DNA from: Enterococcus pseudoavium NBRC 100491
GTDB lineage: Bacteria > Bacillota > Bacilli > Lactobacillales > Enterococcaceae
NCBI RefSeq assembly: GCF_001544295.1
Contig: NZ_BCQF01000002.1
Location: forward strand, 124,001 to 188,000
Direction: 5' to 3'
Length of the DNA: 64,000 bases
Shown: positions 33,909-44,629 of the stretch, piece by piece
Numbering within the stretch: position 1 is the stretch's first letter
How the letters are laid out: each line of letters opens with the position of its first letter
Program-made: the position numbers and the translations under genes
The notes under the pieces: generated by a model
What the model was told of the DNA's origin: nothing
What the model saw: the letters and a program-made list of their open reading frames with translations, nothing else
The model's database searches: none

Positions 33909-34403
33909 CTATTTTTCCGGTGATGTGGCAGCATCTTCTCCTAATTGTAACTTAGTAAAATATTTACTCTCCAAATGAACCTGATGCGCGCTGGCACCCA
34001 CTTGCTTAATCAATTCGATCGCATAAGGATCATTACGATAGTCCTTTAAATAGTGAATTTTCTTGATTCCAGCTTGCAATAAAGCTTTCGTACACGCTAA
34101 ACAAGGAAAATGGGTCACGTAAACCTCCGCTTGATCTGTTGCGATCCCTAATTTGGCACACTGCAGCAGTGCGTTCATTTCCGCATGAATCGTCCGTAAA
34201 CAATGCCCATCGACCACGTAGCAGCCATCATCAATACAATGGACATCACCGCTGACAGAGCCATTGTAACCTCCAGCGATGATCCGCTTATCGCGGACGA
34301 TCGTTGCTCCTACTTCTAGTCGTGTACAAGTACTTCTTAGTGATAATAATACAGCTTGGGCCATAAAATATTGGTCCCAAGGGATTCTCTCTTCTGTCGT
34401 CAA
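33909..34403 (-). CDS. comEB: ComEB, dCMP/deoxycytidylate deaminase family
   Basis: 164 aa. Zinc ligands and the catalytic Glu are in [11 protein letters not shown] and [13 protein letters not shown] (H-A-E ... P-C-x-x-C). The protein belongs to the dCMP deaminase family, which makes dUMP for thymidylate synthesis; its part in competence is unclear. The start is TTG 34403 with AGGACGAAAATT upstream. If the A5 tract at its 3' end were A4, this protein would end six residues later and overlap comEC, as is common in this operon. Confidence 0.92.
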   Translation of the reverse strand: MTTEERIPWDQYFMAQAVLLSLRSTCTRLEVGATIVRDKRIIAGGYNGSVSGDVHCIDDGCYVVDGHCLRTIHAEMNALLQCAKLGIATDQAEVYVTHFPCLACTKALLQAGIKKIHYLKDYRNDPYAIELIKQVGASAHQVHLESKYFTKLQLGEDAATSPEK

Positions 34404-34434
34404 AATTTTCGTCCTGTCCTCTCTTTGATCTTTC

Positions 34435-35043
34435 TTATATTGTAATCGAGTCTTTCAAATTTTCAAGCGTCTTTTCTCCAATACCAGATACTTTCGTTAA
34501 ATCCTCTATCGCTTGAAAACTGCCATTTTCTTCGCGATAAGAAACAATATCTGCCGCTTTTTTTTCACCGATTCCCGATAATTTTTGTAATTCTAGCTCG
34601 TCTGCTGTATTGATATTAATTTTTTCTGACTCTGATTTTGTTCCAGCGGTGCCAGCCAACTCATGTGCCGGAGACTCAAGTTTTGGTAACTCCTCACCGA
34701 CCTTCGGCACATAAATGACCTCTTGATCAGCTAATAACTTTGAAAAATTTATTTGATTTTGATCGGCTTCGTCAGTAAAACCACCTGCTAAGTCAATTGC
34801 ATCCATTAAGCGCATCCCCGTTGTAATTCGGTACATTCCTGCCTTTTTTACCGCGCCTTTAACGTCAACATACCAATCCTGTCTACTGGATTGACTAGTT
34901 TTGGTATCGCTGCTTACAGTTGAAAAGAACGCTGGGTCAACGGAGGCTTCTTCAGGTTCTCTGAGTAAGAAGAAAATAATTCCCAGCGCCAAAATTATCG
35001 GTAGCGCAACTAAATAAGGATACTTTTTAAGATATTCTTTCAT
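34435..35043 (-). CDS. comEA: ComEA DNA-binding competence protein
   Basis: 202 aa from ATG 35043 (AAGGAGGTTGCT). The N-terminal anchor is [19 protein letters not shown]; an SLBB domain follows ([29 protein letters not shown]), and the C-terminal helix-hairpin-helix pair is [33 protein letters not shown] and [15 protein letters not shown]. It binds double-stranded DNA outside the membrane and hands it to ComEC. First gene of comEA-comEB-comEC. Confidence 0.94.
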   Translation of the reverse strand: MKEYLKKYPYLVALPIILALGIIFFLLREPEEASVDPAFFSTVSSDTKTSQSSRQDWYVDVKGAVKKAGMYRITTGMRLMDAIDLAGGFTDEADQNQINFSKLLADQEVIYVPKVGEELPKLESPAHELAGTAGTKSESEKININTADELELQKLSGIGEKKAADIVSYREENGSFQAIEDLTKVSGIGEKTLENLKDSITI

Positions 35044-35108
35044 AGCAACCTCCTTTGTAAGAAAGTACGCAAAGAACTTGCAACAACTCCACAAGGATTT
35101 TAGAAGAC

Positions 35109-35141
35109 AAAAAAAGTGTTAGACACTGAGGTCTAACACTA
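35109..35141 (-). terminator. Terminator of the coaD-sepM unit
   Basis: AGTGTTAGAC and GTCTAACACT around a six-base loop, with seven T residues on the minus strand, five bases after the sepM stop. Confidence 0.9.
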
Positions 35142-35145
35142 TAAT

Positions 35146-36688
<1,543 letters not shown>

Positions 36689-36789
36689 TCAAGACATTTA
36701 GGCTCTTTTGAACAAGTCTGATTTTCACCTATAAATTCAGATAGTCATAGCTATCTACTAAAACACTTAAACCAATTCAACCATGATCT

Positions 36790-37347
36790 TTAATCGCTAG
36801 TCCAATCATAAATCGTAACAGCAGTAATGCCATAGTTCTGACGTTTACGTTCTCTTAATTGTCCGATTACTTCGGGCAAGACTACCTCTTTATCTGTTTC
36901 ACAAACAACTATTGCTTGATTCGTCAATAAATTATTTTCCAATAGCATTTCAATCTGCTTGACGATCTCTTGTTTTGCATAAGGCGGATCTAATAATACC
37001 AAATCAAACTGCGTTCCGCTAGTAATTAACTGTTGAATCGCCTGATTTGCAGGCATTTTCATTAATTGGAAAGCTGCTTCTTGTTTCGTCATAGCTACAT
37101 TTTCACGGATAATTTCCATTGCGCGAAAATTCTTTTCTACTAAAACTGCTTGTTCCATTCCGCGAGAAACGGCCTCGATTCCTAATGACCCACTGCCTGA
37201 AAATAAATCTAAAGCCACTCCGCCAGAAAAATACGGACCAATCATATTAAAAATCGCGCCTTTGACTTTATCAGTTGTAGGCCGCGTATTATTTCCAGTT
37301 AATGTTTTTAGCTTCCGCCCACCAAATTCACCTGCGACTACTCGCAT
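36790..37347 (-). CDS. rsmD: 16S rRNA (guanine-966-N2)-methyltransferase
   Basis: 185 aa. [36 protein letters not shown] is the RsmD start; the SAM loop is [19 protein letters not shown], and LLDPPYAK is the catalytic N-DPPY motif form. It methylates G966 of 16S rRNA. A 116-base gap to coaD holds no recognisable site. Confidence 0.95.
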   Translation of the reverse strand: MRVVAGEFGGRKLKTLTGNNTRPTTDKVKGAIFNMIGPYFSGGVALDLFSGSGSLGIEAVSRGMEQAVLVEKNFRAMEIIRENVAMTKQEAAFQLMKMPANQAIQQLITSGTQFDLVLLDPPYAKQEIVKQIEMLLENNLLTNQAIVVCETDKEVVLPEVIGQLRERKRQNYGITAVTIYDWTSD

Positions 37348-37480
37348 GAGCTACATACCCCTCTCTAGTTTTCTACTTATTCTACTTAAAATTCATATTA
37401 TCAATAATTTAAGTTTACATAATATGATTACGATTAACAAAAAACAAGTAGACATCAATGCCTTTATTATCAAACAAAAA

Positions 37481-37519
37481 GATGAAAAATGTTTGAAAAA
37501 ATCAGACATTTTTCATCTT
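37481..37519 (-). terminator. Terminator of the ylbF-ylbG unit
   Basis: GATGAAAAATGT and ACATTTTTCATC form a 12-bp stem, with TTTTTG on the minus strand, three bases after the ylbG stop. Confidence 0.85.
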
Positions 37520-37521
37520 AT

Positions 37522-37863
37522 TTAGACTGTTTCAGCTAATCGAATCTTTGTATTGGCTTCAACGACATCCAACTCATCATCATCTTTCACTTGATAAGCA
37601 GCCTTCGTTCCGATTCGATCTGCAAAATTCATTTCAATATCAGGACGATAAGAACGCTCCACTTGGCGAACGAAGTGTAAAGCCTGCAGCTTTTCTTCTG
37701 TTTCATCGACAACTTCCTCGTTCACATATAATACTACATATTTCATTTTTCTTGAGACAAAATGGACCAAACCAAATCGCTTCAACGTTTTTAATTGCTT
37801 TAAGGAATAGACCCACACGATTATTCCTCGTCTTTTCTGCATTACAAATTCCGTATTATCCAT
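37522..37863 (-). CDS. ylbG: YlbG-family (UPF0298) protein
   Basis: 113 aa from ATG 37863 (AGGGGAATTGTC). KRRGIIVWVYSLKQLKTLKRFGLVHFVSRKMKYVVLYVNEE is the DUF2129 core; the acidic tail (KDDDELDVVE) is longer than in B. subtilis YlbG (about 90 aa). Function unknown. Its start overlaps the 3' end of ylbF by 8 bases. Confidence 0.9.
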   Translation of the reverse strand: MDNTEFVMQKRRGIIVWVYSLKQLKTLKRFGLVHFVSRKMKYVVLYVNEEVVDETEEKLQALHFVRQVERSYRPDIEMNFADRIGTKAAYQVKDDDELDVVEANTKIRLAETV

Positions 37864-38290
37864 GACAATTCCCCTCACAACTATGATTCCCTGTTTCAAA
37901 AAAAGGATTTCCTGCATCAACTTTGATCTCTGAAGAAATCGTCTCTGCTAATGTTTGACCAATCTCATCTAATAATTGTTGAAAATCCGTCTCAGCTAAG
38001 CGAAAAGCTGCCACCTTTTCATTTAAATCAAGGGCCCGCTTACTTACCCGAACTTTTCGTTGGGTTGCGCGAAAATCTGGTGCGTATGAACCATAAGCAG
38101 CAATCTTTTCAAAATTATCCTTGGCTGTTTGGAAATCTTTTTTTAATTGCATTACTTCAGGACAGTTATTCATTTGCGCTCTAGCCTGCAGATAGTTTTT
38201 ATAGCTTTGACTCGCTAAAATGGCTTGAATCAAGACCTGATTCTGATCCTCTAGCTGAAAGAAAGCTTCATTAATAATCAACTCATTCAC
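37856..38290 (-). CDS. ylbF: YlbF-family regulator (Y-complex)
   Basis: 144 aa, helical DUF964 fold. AILASQSYKNYLQARAQMNNCPEVMQLKKDFQTAKDNFEKI is the conserved part. In B. subtilis YlbF joins YmcA and YaaT in a complex that binds Fe-S clusters and steers RNase Y maturation of mRNA. The C-terminal SCEGNCHG gives two Cys and one His that could take part in cluster binding. Confidence 0.9.
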   Translation of the reverse strand: MNELIINEAFFQLEDQNQVLIQAILASQSYKNYLQARAQMNNCPEVMQLKKDFQTAKDNFEKIAAYGSYAPDFRATQRKVRVSKRALDLNEKVAAFRLAETDFQQLLDEIGQTLAETISSEIKVDAGNPFFETGNHSCEGNCHG

Positions 38291-39389
38291 TATCCTTTGT
38301 CTTTTCTGTTTCTTGTAATAAGACTAGCACACTTTCTTGATTGATTGCAATGCCCAGACTTGCTTCAGGTGTATCAAATATTTCATTAAAATGGTCATGG
38401 CTAATCCAATCGAACAGATTAAATAGCGGGTCTACCGCTGGTGAGTAAAACAAGCCATTCTCATAGGTAACTTTTTCCCGTTTTGCTAAATCCTTAAACT
38501 CAGACTCAGACAATTCAAAAGATAGATTGCTCAAATGAGCCTCTTGATCTGTCTGCCACTCTTCTAATCGCTCGTTACTTAATACTTTTTTGGGTGCTGT
38601 TAAAAAACTTTTAAGCATTTTTTTACTGGCACTCATGGTTTGATCCGCCACTGAATAAACAGGGAGCTTATGAAATACACGATACCGATTAATGGCCTCA
38701 ACCGTTCTTGCCTCTTTTTGCTGGTTCAGTACATTCCAATCTAAATTACTCTCTTGTACACGATTGGCGAGGGGATTACCACTATTGATTTGATAAGGCA
38801 TTAAGCGCAAGAGATTCTCAAGGTCCAAATACACGATACCGATTAGTTTTTCACTATGCCCATTAAAAAAAAGCATCGCGAATGTCTGGTTGTCGAAGGC
38901 AACCAACGGGCGAAAGCGCATATCGTTTTCACTTAATTCAATCGCAACTGGTTCTTCATCGTAGGTTAAGGAAAAATCAGCAGATAAATTTATTTTATCG
39001 GATAATTGACTGCTCGTCATACCAAATTTAAAAGGCGAAACATCATTTTTTTTTGCCATCACTTTAATCGCACTGACTTTACCAGATTCTACATTTACTT
39101 CTAAAACACCTGCATCCAAATTGTAATTCCGTGTTTGAAAAAAGAAGCCACTATCCTCAGTCTTCGTTGGTTGACCAAATTGCTGCTCAAAGTCTGCAAT
39201 CGGCTCTGCGATATACTTAGCATATCCTTCTGTTTTGACGACTTGATGCTTCAGTGCTTTATGGCGAACCACTTGATTGATGGGTGCATGTGTTATTTTT
39301 TTAGGCGTAGGCGGAAAGAGGACCGGCTGCAAATAGTAGCCGATCAAAACTAAAAATAGAATACTAAAAAAACCGATCACTCTTTTCAC
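38283..39389 (-). CDS. CAP-domain protein (YlbC-like)
   Basis: 368 aa starting at GTG 39389 (AGGAGCGTTGATGT). The N-terminal hydrophobic helix FFSILFLVLIGYYLQPVLF is a signal or anchor. A CAP_assoc_N domain (about 75-200, FGQPTKTEDSGFFFQTRNYNLDAGVLEV) precedes a CAP/SCP domain that starts EAINRYRVFHKLPVYSVADQTMSASKKM. The CAP domain has HFNEIF but little of the usual Cys/His set, as in most bacterial members. Extracellular; function unknown. The 3' end overlaps ylbF by 8 bases. Confidence 0.88.
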   Translation of the reverse strand: MKRVIGFFSILFLVLIGYYLQPVLFPPTPKKITHAPINQVVRHKALKHQVVKTEGYAKYIAEPIADFEQQFGQPTKTEDSGFFFQTRNYNLDAGVLEVNVESGKVSAIKVMAKKNDVSPFKFGMTSSQLSDKINLSADFSLTYDEEPVAIELSENDMRFRPLVAFDNQTFAMLFFNGHSEKLIGIVYLDLENLLRLMPYQINSGNPLANRVQESNLDWNVLNQQKEARTVEAINRYRVFHKLPVYSVADQTMSASKKMLKSFLTAPKKVLSNERLEEWQTDQEAHLSNLSFELSESEFKDLAKREKVTYENGLFYSPAVDPLFNLFDWISHDHFNEIFDTPEASLGIAINQESVLVLLQETEKTKDSE

Positions 39390-39408
39390 ACATCAACGCT
39401 CCTAATAA

Positions 39409-42400
39409 TTATTTTTCTTTCACTTCAATCAGTAAATCGCCAGAAGAAATACTTTCGCCTTCTTCGACATATAAATGGGAAACTTTTCCGGCAAAGCGCG
39501 CGTCAATTGATGTTTCCATCTTCATCGCCTCGGTAATTAGTAATGGCTGACCTTTTTCAACATGATCGCCTTTTTTAACCAAGACTTTTAAGACTGATCC
39601 AGTCATCGTTGCTCCGATTTGTTCACGGTTAGTTGGTTCAACTTTGCGTTTTGTTTGGACCGCACTTTTAATTGAGGCGTCCTTAACAACTACTTCGCGC
39701 CGTTGACCGTTCAAATTGAAGAACAAGGTCCGATTTCCTTCGATATCCGCCTCGCCAATTTCATCTAAGCGAATGATCAAAACTTTACCTTTTTCAATCT
39801 GTACATTGATAGTTTCACCTAAACGCATTCCTTCAAAGAAGGTTGGCGTATCTAATAAGGTTACATCCGCAAATTGTTCATAAGATTTTTGATAATCCAA
39901 GAAAACTTGCGGATACATCAAGTAACTCAAAACATCGGTTTTACTTGGTTCAAAGCCAATCAATTCTTGCAATTCTTGCTTCACTTTAGCAAAATCGACT
40001 GATTTAGCAAATTTCCCTGGCCGCTCTTCCATTGCTGGTCGACCTTGTAAAATGATTCGTTGCAACTCTTCAGGGAACCCACCTACTGGTTGACCCAATT
40101 CACCTTGGAAAAAGCTAACTACGGATTCAGGATAACTCAATTCATCTCCATGATCGTAAATATCTTCTTCAGTGAGTTCATTTTGCACCATAAACAATGC
40201 CATATCTCCAACAACTTTAGATGAAGGCGTTACTTTAACGATATCCCCAAACATCATGTTGACAGTATGATACATTTCTTTGATTTCATCCCATTTTTCG
40301 CCTAAGCCAACCGCTTTAGCCTGCTGTTGCAGATTCGAATATTGTCCGCCAGGCATTTCATGATTGTATACTTCTGTTTGAGCGGCAACAATTCCGTTTT
40401 CAAAACTTGAATAGTAGGGGCGAACATCTTCCCAATAATGATTCAATTGACGTACGTTCTTTAAGTTTATTTCCGGTGTCCGATCACCATATTGCAACGC
40501 GTAGTACAAACTGCTTAAACTTGGTTGACTCGTTGCTCCGCTCATGGCACTTGTTGCCACATCAACAATATCAACCCCTGCTTTAACAGCCGCAGATAAA
40601 GTAATAATACCGTTACCAGCCGTATCATGGGTATGCAAGTGAATGGGTAAGTCGGTCGTTTCTTTCAATTCGCTAACCAACTGGAATGCCGCTTGGGGTT
40701 TCAATAAGCCAGCCATATCTTTGATTGCTATGATATGTGCCCCTAATACTTCCAGTTCTTTTGCCATATCTTTGTAATACTGAACATTATATTTCGTGCG
40801 ATTTGGGTCTAAAATATCCCCAGTATAGCAAATCGCTGCCTCAGCGATTTTACCAGCATCACGAACATACTGAATACTTTTTTCCATTTGTGGCAGCCAG
40901 TTTAAACTATCGAAGATTCGGAAAACATCAATCCCGTGATGCGCTGCTTCTTTAATGAATTCTTCCAACACATTATCGGGATAATTCGAATAGCCTACTG
41001 CATTAGATCCACGGAATAACATTTGCAACAATGTATTAGGCATTGCTTTACGCAATAATTTCAATCGTTTCCACGGATCTTCTGTCAAGAAACGATACGC
41101 CACATCAAAGGTTGCTCCACCCCACATTTCGCTTGAAAACAACTCTGGAATGGCTTCACCAGTTGCTTGAGCCACATTTAATAAATCATGAGTTCTGACC
41201 CGAGTAGCTAATAAACTTTGATGAGCATCACGGAAAGTCGTATCGGTCATTAAAACTGAATTTTGTTCTTTGACCCATTTGGTGACTGCTTCTGGACCTT
41301 GCTCATCTAAAATATTTTTAGCTGTTAGAATTTCTCGTTGTTTAACTTTTGGCATCCGTGGTGTTTCAAAGTAACGTTTTTCATGTTTTTCGATCCCAGG
41401 AAAACCGTTGACTGTAATCTCAGAGATGTAGCGCATCGTCTTATTCCCACGATCACGTACTCGAGGAAATTCAAACAATTCCGGTGTATTATCGATAAAT
41501 GTCGTCTTCGCATCACCACTTTGAAAAACCGGATGACTGATTACATTGTGCATAAAAGGAATATTCGTTTTGACTCCGCGAATTCGAAATTCAATTAAAC
41601 AACGCTGCATTTTTTCAATCGCTTGGTCAAAATTCAAGGCATGGGTACAAACTTTTACCAATAATGAATCAAAATAAGGTGTCACCGTTGCACCAGCATA
41701 AGCGTTACCGACATCTAGACGAACACCAAAGCCCCCTGGAGAGCGATACGTATCAATCTTCCCGGTATCAGGCATAAACCCATTCAACGGATCTTCGGTT
41801 GTTATCCGACATTGAATCGCCGCTCCGGCCATTTGGACAGCTGCTTGTTCTGGCAGTCCAATTTCTTTATGCAGATCTTTTCCTTGAGCGATCAATAACT
41901 GTGACGTCACAATATCAACACCAGTAATTAATTCAGTGATCGTGTGTTCCACTTGAACCCGCGGATTTACTTCAATAAAGTAGAAATTATCACCCTCAAC
42001 TAAGAATTCGACTGTTCCAGCATTGACATAGCCGACGTGCTTCATTAATTGAACTGCTGCTTGACAGATTTTTTCTCGCTGAGCCGTATTCAAAGAAATA
42101 CACGGAGCTACTTCAACGACTTTTTGATGGCGCCGTTGAACCGAGCAATCCCGTTCAAATAAATGAAGGACATTCCCGTGGCTATCGCCTAAAATTTGGA
42201 CTTCGATATGTTTAGGATTGGCAACATATTTTTCCACGTAGATTTCATCGTTTCCGAAAGCCGCTTTTGCTTCACTTTTGGCACGATCATAGCCTTCACG
42301 GGCTTCTTTTTCATCATGAGCTACCCGCATACCGCGACCACCGCCGCCTAGAGCAGCTTTAATCATAATGGGATACCCATGTGATTCAGCAAATGCTAAG

Positions 42401-42831
42401 ACGCCTTCAATCGTATCGACAGGACCATCAGAACCTGGAATTGACGGAATTCCGGCTTCTAATGCGGCTGTTTTGGCTTTGATTTTATCACCAAAAATAT
42501 CTAAATGATGTAATTCAGGTCCTACGAAAATAAGACCTTCCTCACGGCAACGTCGCGCGAATTCTAAGTTTTCCGAAAGAAAACCATAACCCGGATGAAT
42601 CGCATCGACATGGGCTTCTTTTGCCACCCGAATAATGTCTTCAATATCCAAATAGGCATCAATCGGTTTTTTTCCTTTACCGACAATATAAGCCTCATCT
42701 GATTTAAAGCGGTGAACGGAGTATTGATCCTCCTCTGCAAAGATTGCCACCGTTTTAATCCCTAATTCATTACACGCGCGAAACACCCGTGTTGCAATTT
42801 CTCCTCTATTTGCTACCAATACCTTTTTCAT
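39409..42831 (-). CDS. pycA: Pyruvate carboxylase
   Basis: 1140 aa from ATG 42831 (CAGGAGTGAAGTGC). It carboxylates pyruvate to oxaloacetate using biotin. The biotin carboxylase domain (VLVANRGEIATRVFRA; the glycine loop KAALGGGGRGMR; EVNPRVQVEHTITE), a DUF/carboxyltransferase domain (TDTTFRDAHQSLLATRVRT; LHTHDTAGNG) and a C-terminal biotinyl domain with TEAMKMET (biotinylated Lys about 1104) are complete. Next to ftsW as in B. subtilis. Confidence 0.97.
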   Translation of the reverse strand: MKKVLVANRGEIATRVFRACNELGIKTVAIFAEEDQYSVHRFKSDEAYIVGKGKKPIDAYLDIEDIIRVAKEAHVDAIHPGYGFLSENLEFARRCREEGLIFVGPELHHLDIFGDKIKAKTAALEAGIPSIPGSDGPVDTIEGVLAFAESHGYPIMIKAALGGGGRGMRVAHDEKEAREGYDRAKSEAKAAFGNDEIYVEKYVANPKHIEVQILGDSHGNVLHLFERDCSVQRRHQKVVEVAPCISLNTAQREKICQAAVQLMKHVGYVNAGTVEFLVEGDNFYFIEVNPRVQVEHTITELITGVDIVTSQLLIAQGKDLHKEIGLPEQAAVQMAGAAIQCRITTEDPLNGFMPDTGKIDTYRSPGGFGVRLDVGNAYAGATVTPYFDSLLVKVCTHALNFDQAIEKMQRCLIEFRIRGVKTNIPFMHNVISHPVFQSGDAKTTFIDNTPELFEFPRVRDRGNKTMRYISEITVNGFPGIEKHEKRYFETPRMPKVKQREILTAKNILDEQGPEAVTKWVKEQNSVLMTDTTFRDAHQSLLATRVRTHDLLNVAQATGEAIPELFSSEMWGGATFDVAYRFLTEDPWKRLKLLRKAMPNTLLQMLFRGSNAVGYSNYPDNVLEEFIKEAAHHGIDVFRIFDSLNWLPQMEKSIQYVRDAGKIAEAAICYTGDILDPNRTKYNVQYYKDMAKELEVLGAHIIAIKDMAGLLKPQAAFQLVSELKETTDLPIHLHTHDTAGNGIITLSAAVKAGVDIVDVATSAMSGATSQPSLSSLYYALQYGDRTPEINLKNVRQLNHYWEDVRPYYSSFENGIVAAQTEVYNHEMPGGQYSNLQQQAKAVGLGEKWDEIKEMYHTVNMMFGDIVKVTPSSKVVGDMALFMVQNELTEEDIYDHGDELSYPESVVSFFQGELGQPVGGFPEELQRIILQGRPAMEERPGKFAKSVDFAKVKQELQELIGFEPSKTDVLSYLMYPQVFLDYQKSYEQFADVTLLDTPTFFEGMRLGETINVQIEKGKVLIIRLDEIGEADIEGNRTLFFNLNGQRREVVVKDASIKSAVQTKRKVEPTNREQIGATMTGSVLKVLVKKGDHVEKGQPLLITEAMKMETSIDARFAGKVSHLYVEEGESISSGDLLIEVKEK

Positions 42832-42836
42832 GCACT

Positions 42837-44027
42837 TCACTCCTGACTTTTTAAGTATTCATACTCGATCGCAAGTTTCGTGCGTTTTTCATCTGCACTG
42901 ATGTTTAATGCAAAAGCAACGCCGACTGACAATACAAGTAAGCTATTTCCTCCTTGACTCAAAAATGGGAACGTGATCCCAGTCAATGGAATAATTCCTA
43001 AAATACCACCAAGATTAATAAAAACTTGTAATAACAACAAACTTCCAATTCCGATACAAATCAATGAATTGAAAGGCTTCTTCGAACGAATCCCAACCAA
43101 GTAGATCCGTGCGATCATAAAAATCAAAATTGCTAATATAATTAAAGCGCCGATCAAACCGACTTCTTCAATGACAATTGAAAAAATAAAGTCCGTATGA
43201 GCTTCACTTAAAAACCCTTTTTTCTCAATACTATTCCCTAAGCCACGGCCAAACCAACCACCGTTATACATGGCATAATAGCCATTGACCATTTGGTGAC
43301 CTTGATCCAATTCATATTTGAAGGGATTTTTGAAACTTTCAAAACGACTGACAATGTAAGCCAATCTTTGGGGTAAAATCGCCTCACCGAAATGAGTCAA
43401 AAACTGAATCACCAAAAAGCTGCCGATAATTCCCGCACCACCGACAATTAGGCTATACACCCAATTAATTCCACTAGCTAAGAGTAAAATTAAAGCTAAC
43501 AATGTGATAATCGCCGCGTTCCCCATATCAGGCTGAACAGCAACTAAAAAGATCATCGCAAAAACCAATATCAACGGACGTTTCATATCAGTCACAAAAT
43601 TATCCTGAATTGTCTCTTGTCGTTTAGAAAGAATATAGGATAAATACCAAACGACCATAATCTTTAAGTATTCCGCTGGCTGCATACTGAAACCACCGAT
43701 TCGGATCCAACCTTTTGCGCCGTTGACTTCATCTCCAATAAAAAAAACAACAATCAACAGAGCAAAAATTAAATAAGTCGCAAAAATGATCAACTGCTGA
43801 CTTTTTAATACATCTGTTTTCATCTTGTACATCAAACTGATCATAATTAAACTTAAGCCCCAAAAGATCGCTTGGTTCATCACAAGACTCGTTGGATTTG
43901 CATCATTTGTAATCAATAAATAGGAAGTTGAACTGTAGACAAAAATCAAACCGATGACAGTCAGAATCAAGTAAGGAATCAAAATGCTGTAGTCTAAAAA
44001 ATGACGTTTCTTTATCTTTGTTGGCAA
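42837..44027 (-). CDS. ftsW: SEDS peptidoglycan polymerase FtsW
   Basis: 396 aa, ten predicted membrane helices. MYKMK and the DMGNAAIITLLALILLL stretch carry the conserved Asp, and PLTGITFPFLSQGGNSLLVL is the FtsW/RodA C-terminal signature. It polymerises septal glycan with a partner class B PBP. Its start is TTG 44027, preceded by GGAGGCTTAGATC, and it sits 3 bases after the ylaN stop, so coupled translation is likely. Confidence 0.93.
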   Translation of the reverse strand: MPTKIKKRHFLDYSILIPYLILTVIGLIFVYSSTSYLLITNDANPTSLVMNQAIFWGLSLIMISLMYKMKTDVLKSQQLIIFATYLIFALLIVVFFIGDEVNGAKGWIRIGGFSMQPAEYLKIMVVWYLSYILSKRQETIQDNFVTDMKRPLILVFAMIFLVAVQPDMGNAAIITLLALILLLASGINWVYSLIVGGAGIIGSFLVIQFLTHFGEAILPQRLAYIVSRFESFKNPFKYELDQGHQMVNGYYAMYNGGWFGRGLGNSIEKKGFLSEAHTDFIFSIVIEEVGLIGALIILAILIFMIARIYLVGIRSKKPFNSLICIGIGSLLLLQVFINLGGILGIIPLTGITFPFLSQGGNSLLVLSVGVAFALNISADEKRTKLAIEYEYLKSQE

Positions 44028-44030
44028 GAT

Positions 44031-44333
44031 CTAAGCCTCCCAGCCGGTATCCGTCAGATCTTGACGATTTTCATATAATTCAGTGTATAAACGATTCAGC
44101 TCTGCTTCTAGTTCACTAAGCATCTGCTGACCTTCTCCTTGCTTTAAAACACCAATTTTTTCAGCAAAAAAAACTTGCCGTGAGAAGCCGTACATTTGTG
44201 TATCAACGACTTCTTCAAAAGCCTTACATTGAGAGATACAAAGACTATTTGTCTGATTATGAATCAGTAATTTGATCCGATCGGCATCCTCTTGCAATAT
44301 TTTAATGGCAAAATCAGAAGAAATATTTTCCAT
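44031..44333 (-). CDS. ylaN: YlaN-family protein
   Basis: 100 aa, DUF1507. FAIKILQEDADRIKLLIHNQTNSLCISQCKAFEEVVDTQMYGFSRQVFFAEKIGVL is the family core. S. aureus YlaN binds Fe(II) and works with Fur and Fe-S metabolism; this role is carried over by homology. First gene before ftsW and pycA, as in B. subtilis. An extended -10 lies upstream. Confidence 0.92.
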   Translation of the reverse strand: MENISSDFAIKILQEDADRIKLLIHNQTNSLCISQCKAFEEVVDTQMYGFSRQVFFAEKIGVLKQGEGQQMLSELEAELNRLYTELYENRQDLTDTGWEA

Positions 44334-44361
44334 TTTGCTTCCCTCCTATCTTGGTTTCAAC

Positions 44362-44372
44362 ATTATAACATA
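44362..44372 (-). promoter_or_regulatory. Extended -10 promoter of ylaN-ftsW
   Basis: On the minus strand TGTTATAAT (TG-N-TATAAT) lies about 29 bases before the ylaN start. The -35 region is T-rich and not clear, as expected of an extended -10 promoter. The rest of the gap up to the typA terminator shows no other feature. Confidence 0.6.
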
Positions 44373-44587
44373 GAAAAATTTCAAAAAGGAAAAAAATAAG
44401 TGAGACTAAGCTTTTTCTAAACTCTTCGTTCGGGTTTTGACTTTTACACAGCAAATTTATATTACAAGAAGATTACAAATCCCGAAAATACAAGGAAAAC
44501 GCGAAATATCAATTCTTTTTTTAAAAGCATTCGTGAAACAATGACATTTCATGAAACATAACGATTTTTAGGCTTTCCAATTATTAT

Positions 44588-44625
44588 AAAAAAAGACCAC
44601 ACTTTTTAAAGTGCGGCCTTCAAAG
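44588..44625 (-). terminator. Terminator of typA
   Basis: GGCCGCACTTT and AAGTGTGGTC pair with G-U pairs, then seven T residues on the minus strand, five bases after the stop. Confidence 0.88.
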
Positions 44626-44629
44626 AACT

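Noticed and set aside
37262-37525. 87-codon plus-strand frame beside rsmD
   Set aside because: It runs antisense through the rsmD start and the ylbG terminator and has no start signal of its own.
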